Of a stretch of 64,000 bases of DNA, positions 1 through 7,359 are shown in pieces. Under the pieces are notes generated by a model that saw nothing but the letters and a program-made list of their open reading frames with translations, ran no database searches and was not told the origin of the DNA. Source of the stretch: Streptomyces sp. NRRL F-6131 (GTDB lineage: Bacteria; Actinomycetota; Actinomycetes; Streptomycetales; Streptomycetaceae). Positions within the stretch are counted from its first letter, which is position 1. Every line of letters starts with the position of its first letter. The DNA is taken from the NCBI GenBank assembly GCA_000719695.1, contig JOHN01000014.1:62001-126000 (forward strand). Direction: 5' to 3'. The position numbers were made by a program, and so were the translations under genes.

Positions 1-52
1 CCCGGGGGTGCTCCCCCGGGCGTGGCGGTGAGCGGCCGTGGGCGCCGTGAGG

Positions 53-1009
53 TCAGTCGCGCAGGGCGGGCAGGACGTACCGGCGGTAGGCGTCGAAGAA
101 GGCCTCCTGGTCGGGGCCGATCTGGCCGATGTAGACCTCGTCGAAGCCGGCGTCGGTGTACGCGCGGACGGTCTTGGTGTGCTCGTCGGCGTCGTCGCCG
201 CAGGTGACGGCGTCCGCGACCATCCGGTGGGTGACGAGTTCACTGGCCTGTTCGAAGTGGGCGGGGGTCGGCAGGATCTGGGCGAGCTCGCCGGGCAGCA
301 GTTCGGTGGGCCAGAGCCGGTGCACGGTGTCGACGGCCCGGTCCCGGTCCGGGCTCCAGCACACCTTGACGCCGCCGATCACCGGCTTGCCGCTGCCGCC
401 CGCGCCGTGGAAGGCCCGGACGAGGTCCGCGTCGGGGGTCATGGTCACGAAGCCGTCCCCGATCCGCCCGGCGAGCTCGGCCGCGTTCGGCCCGAACCCG
501 GACACGTAGACCGGCAGCGGGGCGTCCGGCGGGGTGTAGAGGCGGGCGTTGTCGACGGTGTAGTGCCGGCCCCGGTGGCTGACGAGGCGGCCGGTGAAGA
601 GTTCGCGCATGATCTCGACGGCCTCTTCGAGCATGTCGGCACGGTCGTCGAAGGAGGGCCAGGGGTCGCCGTGGATGTGCTCGTTCAGGGCCTCGCCGGT
701 GCCGACGCCGAGCGTGAAGCGCCCGCCCAGCAGGACGGCGGAGGTGGCGGCGGCCTGAGCGGTGACGGCCGGGTGCAGACGGACCGTGGGGCAGGTGACC
801 AGGGTCGTCACGGGCAGGTCGGTGGCCTGCGAGAGGGCGCCGATCATCGACCAGACGAAGGGGCTGTTGCCCTGGGCGTCGTTCCAGGGGTGGAAGTGGT
901 CGGAGATCGCGAGGCGGGTGAAGCCCGCCCGCTCCGCCCACCGGGCCTGGTCGAGCAGCTCGGCGGGGGTGAACTCCTCGCAGGACAGGAAGTAGCCGTA
1001 CTCGGTCAT
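53..1009 (-). CDS. F420-dependent LLM-class oxidoreductase (G6PDH-like)
   Basis: Predicted cytosolic TIM-barrel flavin-type oxidoreductase of 318 residues that uses coenzyme F420, of the subgroup annotated as TIGR03557 and related to F420-dependent glucose-6-phosphate dehydrogenase. Visible signatures are the opening MTEYGYFLSCEE, the ISDHFHPW segment at about residues 35-42 and GVGTGEALNEH at 101-111, all typical of this group. The open frame extends upstream, but the ATG at 1009 is chosen because AAGGAG lies just before it and the family starts here. It is the last gene of the leftward train that begins with the thiamine-dependent oxidase, about 120 bases after the GH15 gene. The substrate is unknown; a sugar phosphate or an alcohol is possible. 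The family call is firm, the reaction is not. Confidence 0.88.
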   Translation of the reverse strand: MTEYGYFLSCEEFTPAELLDQARWAERAGFTRLAISDHFHPWNDAQGNSPFVWSMIGALSQATDLPVTTLVTCPTVRLHPAVTAQAAATSAVLLGGRFTLGVGTGEALNEHIHGDPWPSFDDRADMLEEAVEIMRELFTGRLVSHRGRHYTVDNARLYTPPDAPLPVYVSGFGPNAAELAGRIGDGFVTMTPDADLVRAFHGAGGSGKPVIGGVKVCWSPDRDRAVDTVHRLWPTELLPGELAQILPTPAHFEQASELVTHRMVADAVTCGDDADEHTKTVRAYTDAGFDEVYIGQIGPDQEAFFDAYRRYVLPALRD

Positions 1010-1127
1010 CGTCTCGTGCTCCTTCGGCGTGGGTCCTTCGGCGTGGTCCTTGGTGCGGGTTCCTCGGGCGGCTACCCCTTCGCGGCCCCGGGACACCGGC
1101 CTGGCCGGCGGTGCTCGGCCGGGCCCG

Positions 1128-2888
1128 TCAACTCCTGGCGAGGCGGGCGGCGGCCTCCAGCAGCAGCGCGTGGACGAAGGCCTGGGGGAGGTTGCCGCGC
1201 AGCTGGCGCTGGGCGATGTCGAACTCCTCCGCGTACAGGCCCGGCGGTCCGCAGGCCGCCCGGTTGCGCTCGAACCAGCGCAGCGCCTCCTCCCGGTTCC
1301 CCTGCTGGTGGTGGGCGAGGGCGACGAGGAACCCGCAGAGCAGGAACGCTCCCTCGGCGTCCTGGAGCGGTCGCCGGTCGTGCCGGAAGCGGTAGCAGTA
1401 GTGGTCCTCGCACAGGTCGGCCAGCACGGCGTCCAGGGTGGCCCGGGTGCGCGGGTCGTCGGCCGGCACGGCTCCGCGCAGGGCGGGCAGGAGCAGGGCG
1501 GCGTCCACGCCCGGGTCGGACGGGGAACGCTGCCAGCGTCCGGTGGGGTGCAGGCCGTCGCGGTCGGCCTCGGCGACGATCCGGTCGGCCAGGGCCTCCC
1601 AGTCGGCGGCCGGACCGCGACCGGCCGCCGGGGCCGCGGTGGCGACGGCGCGCAGCCCCGCCGCGCACGCGAGGCGGCCGTGGGTCCAGCGGTCGGGGTG
1701 GAGTTCCCAGATCCCGGCGTCCTTCTCCCGGTGGCGGGCGGTGATCCCGTCGACGGCGGTCCGCACGGCGCGCCAGCCGTCGGTGTCGAGCCTGCCCCGG
1801 CGGGCGGCGGCGGCGAGCAGGAGCAGGCTCTCGCCGAATCCGTCGAGCTGGAACTGGTGGCTGACCCGGTTGCCGACGACGTCGAAGCCGCCCGGGTAGC
1901 CGGGGAGGTCGAGGGTGCGCAGGTCGGGGACGGGGCCGCCGTCGACCGTGTAGGCGGGCGCGAGGCGCCGGCCGTGCTCGAGCAGGCGGGCGGTGACGAA
2001 CCGCACCGAATCGTCCAGCAGGGCGTCGCAGCCGGCGGCGGCCGCGGCCTGTCCGATGTAGGCCTGGTCGCGGATCCAGACGTACCGGTAGTCGTAGTTG
2101 CGGCCCTGCGCGGCCCGCTCCGGCAGGCTGGTGGTCGCCGCGGCCACGGTGCCGCCGCCCGGGCCGGTCATGCCGCGCAGGACCGCGTACGCGTGCCGGG
2201 CGTCACGCCGGCCGAGGACGCCCGTGAGGTCCGGGACCCGCTCCGCCCACGCCGCCTCCGTCGCCCGCCACAGCGGGTCGGCCTCCTGCGGCTGCTCCAG
2301 CGGCCGGTCGGAGATCTCCAGGACGAGGTCGTGCCGCTCGCCGGGCTCCAGCCGCAGCCGGGCCCTGAGGTGCGGGCGGGCGCCGGAACCCTCCGTCCTC
2401 GCGTCCGCCAGGCCGCTGAGGCGCAGGTGCAGGTCGCCGGCGCGGGCCGTCCAGCGGCCGTCCGGCTCGTGCGTGACCTTCCGCAGCCGGTGCGTCCCGA
2501 AGCCGGCGGCCACCTGGAGCCTCACCGCCACGTCGGCGGGGCCGTCCACGGCCGTGATCCGGCGCAGCAGTACGGCGCAGTGGGCCCGGCCGGGGTGGGC
2601 GAGGGCCTCGCGGCACTCGACGATCCCGCCGGTGGTGACCCAGCGGCTGCGCCAGATGAGGGTGCCGTCCTCGTAGTAGCCGCCCCACACGAACCGGTCG
2701 GTGGGGGTGACGGCGTACCAGCCGGGTCCTCCGACGAGGGCGGCGAAGACGGCGTCGCTGTCCCAGCGCGGCGCGCACATCCACGCGATGTCGCCGTGCG
2801 GGCCGACGAGGGCGCCGCGGTGGCCGTCGGCGAGCAGCGCGTAGTCGCGCAGGACGTGCGGGGCCGGTGCCCCGGAACTCTTCGGCAC
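1128..2888 (-). CDS. Glycoside hydrolase family 15 protein
   Basis: Protein of 586 residues of the GH15 glucoamylase/trehalase-like group, with an (alpha/alpha)6 barrel in the C-terminal two thirds. Visible landmarks are the N-terminal DYALLADGHRGALVGPHGDI, the RNYDYRYVWIRD segment near residues 262-273, DAGIWEL near 390 and YAEEFD near 551. The last two carry acidic residues at the places where GH15 enzymes hold their catalytic glutamates. No signal peptide is seen, so it probably acts in the cytosol on trehalose, maltose or short alpha-glucans. The start is GTG at 2888 behind GGAGGGAGAG. It lies between the enolase-superfamily gene and the LLM oxidoreductase, all on one strand. The exact sugar is unknown. 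Confidence 0.88.
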   Translation of the reverse strand: MPKSSGAPAPHVLRDYALLADGHRGALVGPHGDIAWMCAPRWDSDAVFAALVGGPGWYAVTPTDRFVWGGYYEDGTLIWRSRWVTTGGIVECREALAHPGRAHCAVLLRRITAVDGPADVAVRLQVAAGFGTHRLRKVTHEPDGRWTARAGDLHLRLSGLADARTEGSGARPHLRARLRLEPGERHDLVLEISDRPLEQPQEADPLWRATEAAWAERVPDLTGVLGRRDARHAYAVLRGMTGPGGGTVAAATTSLPERAAQGRNYDYRYVWIRDQAYIGQAAAAAGCDALLDDSVRFVTARLLEHGRRLAPAYTVDGGPVPDLRTLDLPGYPGGFDVVGNRVSHQFQLDGFGESLLLLAAAARRGRLDTDGWRAVRTAVDGITARHREKDAGIWELHPDRWTHGRLACAAGLRAVATAAPAAGRGPAADWEALADRIVAEADRDGLHPTGRWQRSPSDPGVDAALLLPALRGAVPADDPRTRATLDAVLADLCEDHYCYRFRHDRRPLQDAEGAFLLCGFLVALAHHQQGNREEALRWFERNRAACGPPGLYAEEFDIAQRQLRGNLPQAFVHALLLEAAARLARS

Positions 2889-2911
2889 TCGGCTCTCCCT
2901 CCGGTTCGGTC

Positions 2912-2939
2912 GGGTACGGGGTACGGGGTACGGGGTGCG
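2912..2939. repeat. Four 7-bp tandem repeats (GGGTACG)
   Basis: Three exact GGGTACG units plus one GGGTGCG unit, directly upstream of the GH15 start and downstream of the enolase-superfamily stop. Copy number could vary by slippage. There is no evidence for a regulatory role beyond its position in the leader. Confidence 0.8.
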
Positions 2940-2970
2940 GGCCCGGCGGTGGGTGGTCGGGGTCGGCGGT

Positions 2971-4110
2971 CTACGGGCTGCCCGCCGACGCGGTGGTGAC
3001 GGTGTGGTGCTGGAGGACGTCGCGGCGCGGTGTCAGCCCCAGGCCCGGGGCGCCGTCCCGGCCGGGGTGCAGTTCGCCGCCGGTGGGGTCGAGGCCGCCG
3101 TCGAAGAGCAGGTCCTCGATCCGGACGTGGTCGTGGAACCACTCCAGGTGGCGGAGGTTGGGCAGGGCGGCCGCGGCGTGGGCGTGGACGTGCGGGGCAC
3201 AGTGTCCGGACAGGTCCAGGCCGTGGGCCTGGGCGAGGGCGGCGGCGCGCAGCCACACGGTGATTCCGCCGCAGCGGGTGGCGTCCGCCTGGAGGCAGTC
3301 GACGGTCGGGGCCATGGCGGCGAAGTAGGGCAGGGTGTAGCCGTACTCCCCGGCCGCGACGTCCGCGGTGCAGGCGGCCCGGACCCGGGCCAGGCCGGCG
3401 AGGTCGTCGGAGGAGACCGGCTCCTCGAACCAGCGCACGTCGTGCTCCTCGAAGCGCTGAGCGAGGCGGACGGCCTGTTTGCCGGTGTAGGCGCCGTTGG
3501 CGTCGACGTACAGCTCCGTGTCCGGTCCGACGGCCCGGCGGGCCCGCGCGATGCGGGCCAAGTCGCGGCCCTCACGGCTTCCCCACGACTCGCCGACCTT
3601 GATCTTCACCCGGGGAATCCCCTGCTCCCCGGTCCAGCGGCGCAGCTGCGCCTCCAGCTGCTGATCGGTGCAGGTGGTGAAGCCGCCGCTGCCGTAGACC
3701 GGCACGGTGGGCCGGGCTCGTCCGAGCAGGTCGACCAGGGGCAGGTGCAACAGGCGGGCCTTGAGGTCCCACAGGGCGATGTCGACGGCGGACAGGGCGT
3801 GGCCGCCGATGCCGGGGCGTCCGGCGTTGCGGAGCGCGCGGTGCATGGTCTCGTTGGCGGCGGGCACGTCAAAGGCGCCGCGTCCGACGGCGTGCTCGGC
3901 GAGCAGGTCGGTGATCACGTCGGCGCAGGCCGGGGCGCCGTAGGTCCAGCCGTAGCCGTGGGTGGTGCCGGAGCGGGCCCGGACGAGGACCATGGTGGTG
4001 CTGGTCCAGGTGGCGGTGCCGTCGGCCTCGGGGGCGTCGGTGGGGAACTCCAGGACCCAGACCCGCAGGGCGTCGACGGTCGGCGTCGAGGGTGTCGACG
4101 GGGTGCTCAT
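2971..4110 (-). CDS. Enolase-superfamily (mandelate racemase/muconate lactonizing) enzyme
   Basis: Protein of 379 residues with the two-domain enolase-superfamily architecture: an N-terminal capping domain to about residue 130 and a TIM barrel after it. The mandelate-racemase type active site is visible: KIK with lysines 169 and 171 as base, Mg2+ ligands Asp203 (YVDANG), Glu229/230 (WFEEP) and Glu255 (AGEY), and an Asp276 with His303/His307 pair on the other face. Known members abstract the proton next to a carboxylate, often dehydrating or epimerising sugar acids. The ATG overlaps the stop of the preceding 54-residue ORF (ATGA), so the two are probably translationally coupled. Context with hydroxyacid and pyruvate oxidases suggests acid-sugar breakdown. 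The specific substrate is unknown. Confidence 0.9.
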   Translation of the reverse strand: MSTPSTPSTPTVDALRVWVLEFPTDAPEADGTATWTSTTMVLVRARSGTTHGYGWTYGAPACADVITDLLAEHAVGRGAFDVPAANETMHRALRNAGRPGIGGHALSAVDIALWDLKARLLHLPLVDLLGRARPTVPVYGSGGFTTCTDQQLEAQLRRWTGEQGIPRVKIKVGESWGSREGRDLARIARARRAVGPDTELYVDANGAYTGKQAVRLAQRFEEHDVRWFEEPVSSDDLAGLARVRAACTADVAAGEYGYTLPYFAAMAPTVDCLQADATRCGGITVWLRAAALAQAHGLDLSGHCAPHVHAHAAAALPNLRHLEWFHDHVRIEDLLFDGGLDPTGGELHPGRDGAPGLGLTPRRDVLQHHTVTTASAGSP

Positions 4111-4271
4111 CGACGGCCGCCGGCGGTGCGTCGGAGGGCCGTTGCGGCGGGTTGCCGGAAGGCGGCGGCTTGCTTCACGGCGGTGGGTGGCACCGCGGCG
4201 GCCGTCGGTGGCATCACGGCGGCGGCTTGCTTCACGGCGGTGGGTGGCACCGCGGCGGCAGTCGGTGGCAT
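4107..4271 (-). CDS. Small Pro/Ala-rich repeat peptide between two coupled genes
   Basis: An ORF of 54 residues that starts inside the stop of the FAD/Fe-S gene (TGATG) and ends inside the start of the enolase-superfamily gene (ATGA). A GGAGGAG sequence lies nine bases before the ATG. The peptide consists of two copies of a 19-residue unit, MPPTAAAVPPTAVKQAAAV and a near-identical second copy lacking the last valine, followed by an arginine-rich tail. The DNA is a 57-bp tandem duplication, so the peptide grew by slippage. It resembles no family known to me. It may be a true microprotein, or mainly a device to carry ribosomes across the gap. The second copy also starts with an in-frame ATG. 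Confidence 0.5.
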   Translation of the reverse strand: MPPTAAAVPPTAVKQAAAVMPPTAAAVPPTAVKQAAAFRQPAATALRRTAGGRR

Positions 4272-4274
4272 CAC
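4161..4274. repeat. 57-bp tandem duplication
   Basis: Two adjacent 57-bp units (4161-4217 and 4218-4274) that differ at a single base. The length is a multiple of three, so the small ORF read on the minus strand keeps its frame and gains 19 residues per copy. Confidence 0.9.
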
Positions 4275-7200
4275 GGCGTTCTCCTCCCGCGGCGACGGGC
4301 GGCGAGGACCGCCCCGGCGGTCAGGCCCGTCAGGGCTCCGGCGGCCGCAGCGGTCAGGAGCCGGGCGGCCGCGGGGTGGGGCCGCGGGCGCGCGACGGCC
4401 TCCTCGGGCCGGTCGGCGGGCGTCGGGCCGTCGAGGGCCAGCGCCAGCGCCTCGGCCAGGTGCAGGGCCCGGCGGCCGGTGTCGAGCTGGTCGATCTGGG
4501 TGCGGCAGCTGAAGCCGTCCGCCAGGACGAAGGCGCTCGGGTCCGTCCGGCGGACGGCGGGCAGGACGCCCTGCTCGGCGATCGTCCGGGACAGGTCGTA
4601 GTGGCCCTGCTCGAAGCCGAAGTTGCCCGCCAGTCCGCAACAGCCCTCGTCCAGCACGTCGGCGTCGAGGCCCGCACGGCGCATCAGCTCGCGGTCCGGG
4701 TCGGTGCCGAGCACGGCGTGCTGGTGGCAGTGCGTCTGGACGGTCGCCGCCCGGTCGACCCGCGGGGGCCGCCAGCCGTCGGGGGCGTGGTTGACGAGCT
4801 GTTCGGCGAAGGTCCGGACCTGGGCGGCCAGTCGGAGGACGTCCTGGTCCCCGGCGAGCAGTTCGGGGGCGTCGGTGCGGAAGACGGCCGCGCAGGAGGG
4901 CTCGAGCCCGATGATCGGGGTCCCGGCCTCCAGCCACGGCCGCAGGACCCGGGTGGTGCGCCTCAGGACGCGGCGGGCGGTGGCGAGTTGGCCGGTGGAG
5001 ATCCAGGTCAGGCCGCAGCACACCGGTGCTTCCGGGACGGCGACCCGGAACCCCGCGTCCTCCAGGACCCGGACCGCGGCCTCGGCGACCTGGGGGTGGA
5101 AGTGGTTGGTGAAGGTGTCGGGCCACAGCAGCACGGTGCGCGGATCACCCGGCTCGGGCCGGTCCCGCCCGGCCCGCTGCCCGGCCCGCTGCCGGGCCTG
5201 CTGGAACGTCTCGGCGGCGAACAGGGGGGCGTCCCGGCGCGGGTCGATGCCGCCCAGGCGCTTGCCCAGCCGGCCGATCCCGGGGGCGTGCAGCGCGGCG
5301 TTGGCCAGGCCCGGAGCGACCCGTGCGAGCCGCGCCCACAGCGGGAGCCACCCCATCGCGTAGTGCGCCGCCGGACGAAGCCGGCCCTCGTAGTGGTGGG
5401 CGAGGAATTCGGCCTTGTAGGTGGCCATGTCCACCCCGACCGGACAGTCGGACTTGCAGCCCTTGCAGGCCAGGCACAGGTCGAGGGCGTCGCGCACCTC
5501 GGTGGAGCGCCATCCGTCGGTGACGGGCGAGTCCCGGTGGCCACCGATCATCTCGAACAGCAGCCGGGCCCGGCCGCGGGTGGAGTGCTCCTCCTCGCCG
5601 GTGGCCCGGTAGGAGGGGCACATCACGCCGCCCCGGTGGGTGCGGCAGTTGCCGATCCCGACGCACCGCAGGACGGCCTGCCCGAAGTCGCCGTCGTCGT
5701 CGGGGTAGGCGAAGTGCGTGGCGCGCTGGGGTTCGGGTCGCCAGTCGGCCCCCAGTCGCAGATTCTCGTCGACCCGGTGGGGGTGGACGACCTTGCCGGG
5801 GTTCATCCGGTTCCCGGGATCGAACAGGGCCTTGACCTCGCCCATCGCATCGACCAGGGCCGTGCCGAACATCCGGGGCAGCAGTTCGCCGCGGGCCTGC
5901 CCGTCGCCGTGCTCGCCGGACAGGGAGCCGCCGTAGGAGGCGACCAGGTCGGCCGCGTCGCAGAGGAACGCCCGGAACGCCTCGACGCCCTTGCCCTCGC
6001 GCAGCTCGAACGGGATCCGGGTGTGGACACAGCCCTGCCCGAAGTGCCCGTAGAGGGAGGCCTGCTGATAGCCGTAGCGGCGGAACAACCGCTCCAGGTC
6101 GCGCAGGTAGTCGCCGAGCTTCTCCGGCGCCACGGCCGAGTCCTCCCAGCCCTCCCACGTCTCCGAGCCGTCCGGGGGCCGCGCGGTCACCCCCAGGCCC
6201 GCCTCCCGGGCCTTGAGCATCTCGTGCTCGCGCGGCGGGTCGTCGGACAGCGCCACCGACGCGTCGCCCTCGTCGCGGCCGAGGGCGCGCAGCAGCGCGC
6301 GGGCCTGGGCGTCGGCCTCCCCCGCGGTGTCCGCGGTGAACTGGAGGAGCAGCCAGCTGTCTCCGGCCGGCAGCTGTTCCAGGGAGTCGAGGTGGGCGTG
6401 TTCCTCGCGCATCAGCTGGGCCATCCGCCCGTCGACGGCTTCGAGCTGGGCGGGGCGGCTGTGCGCGAGCAGCTCGGGGACGGCGTCGGCAGCGTGGTGG
6501 ATGTCGTCGAAACCGAGCACCAGCAGGGCCTCCGCGGCGGGGACCTCGACCAGCCGCAGTTCCGCCCGCAGGACGGTGACCAGGGTGCCCTCGCTGCCGA
6601 CCAGGGCCTTCGCCACGTCGAAGCCGTTCTCCGGCAGCAGGGAGTCGAGGTTGTAGCCGGAGACCCGGCGGGGGATCTTCGGGTAGCCGCGCCGGATCTC
6701 GGCCCGGTGGCGGTCCGCGACGTCCTTGAGGCCCCGGTAGAGGCGGGCCCTCGGCCCGCCGTCGGCCAGGACCCTCGCGTACTCGTCGTCGTCGGTCGGC
6801 CCGGCCCAGAAGCGGGTGCCGTCGTAGGTGAGGACCTCCAGGCGCTCGACGTTGTCGACGGTCTTGCCGTACGCCTGGGCGGAGGCGCCGCAGCTGTTGT
6901 TGCCGATCATCCCGCCCAGCGCGCAGTGCGTGTGGGTGGACGGCTTCGGTCCGAACATCAGTCCGTGCGGGGCGAGTTGTCGGTTCAGTTCGTCCAGGAC
7001 GATGCCCGGCTCGACCACACAGGTCCGCGCCCGCGGGTCCACCGACAGCAGCCGGTCGCAGTACTTCGTCCAGTCGACGACCACCGCGGTGTTGGTGCAC
7101 TGCCCGCCCAGACTGGTGCCGCCCCCGCGGGAGAGCACCGGCGCGGCGAACCGCGCGCACACCGCGACGGCCGCGGCGCCGGCCTCGACCGTGCGGGGCA

Positions 7201-7357
7201 CCACCACGCCCAGCGGGACCTGTCGGTAGTTGGAGCCGTCGGTCGCGTACGCGCCGCGGCTCCCGGCGTCGAAGCGGACCTCGCCGTCGACCTCGGCGCG
7301 CAACGCGCGTTCCAGCGCCGCGAGGTCCACCGCGCCGCCACTGCTGCCGGTGGCCAC
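4271..7357 (-). CDS. FAD-binding / 4Fe-4S oxidoreductase (D-lactate dehydrogenase-like fusion)
   Basis: Protein of 1028 residues joining a GlcD-type FAD module to a GlpC-type Fe-S module. The PCMH FAD-binding motif RGGGTSLGGQ is at 77-86, followed by the FAD-oxidase C-terminal domain. A cysteine cluster CLACKGC...CP of ferredoxin type lies near 626-638. CCG-domain motifs follow: PVCCGLTW near 777, HCHQHA near 876 and EGCCGLAGNFGFE near 902. The C-terminal 20-30 residues form a short hydrophobic stretch followed by arginines, which could anchor it to the membrane. Such fusions oxidise D-2-hydroxyacids (D-lactate, glycolate and similar) and pass electrons to quinone. The start is GTG at 7357, two bases after the stop of the thiamine-dependent oxidase, so the two genes are coupled. 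Confidence 0.88.
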   Translation of the reverse strand: MATGSSGGAVDLAALERALRAEVDGEVRFDAGSRGAYATDGSNYRQVPLGVVVPRTVEAGAAAVAVCARFAAPVLSRGGGTSLGGQCTNTAVVVDWTKYCDRLLSVDPRARTCVVEPGIVLDELNRQLAPHGLMFGPKPSTHTHCALGGMIGNNSCGASAQAYGKTVDNVERLEVLTYDGTRFWAGPTDDDEYARVLADGGPRARLYRGLKDVADRHRAEIRRGYPKIPRRVSGYNLDSLLPENGFDVAKALVGSEGTLVTVLRAELRLVEVPAAEALLVLGFDDIHHAADAVPELLAHSRPAQLEAVDGRMAQLMREEHAHLDSLEQLPAGDSWLLLQFTADTAGEADAQARALLRALGRDEGDASVALSDDPPREHEMLKAREAGLGVTARPPDGSETWEGWEDSAVAPEKLGDYLRDLERLFRRYGYQQASLYGHFGQGCVHTRIPFELREGKGVEAFRAFLCDAADLVASYGGSLSGEHGDGQARGELLPRMFGTALVDAMGEVKALFDPGNRMNPGKVVHPHRVDENLRLGADWRPEPQRATHFAYPDDDGDFGQAVLRCVGIGNCRTHRGGVMCPSYRATGEEEHSTRGRARLLFEMIGGHRDSPVTDGWRSTEVRDALDLCLACKGCKSDCPVGVDMATYKAEFLAHHYEGRLRPAAHYAMGWLPLWARLARVAPGLANAALHAPGIGRLGKRLGGIDPRRDAPLFAAETFQQARQRAGQRAGRDRPEPGDPRTVLLWPDTFTNHFHPQVAEAAVRVLEDAGFRVAVPEAPVCCGLTWISTGQLATARRVLRRTTRVLRPWLEAGTPIIGLEPSCAAVFRTDAPELLAGDQDVLRLAAQVRTFAEQLVNHAPDGWRPPRVDRAATVQTHCHQHAVLGTDPDRELMRRAGLDADVLDEGCCGLAGNFGFEQGHYDLSRTIAEQGVLPAVRRTDPSAFVLADGFSCRTQIDQLDTGRRALHLAEALALALDGPTPADRPEEAVARPRPHPAAARLLTAAAAGALTGLTAGAVLAARRRGRRTP

Positions 7358-7359
7358 GG

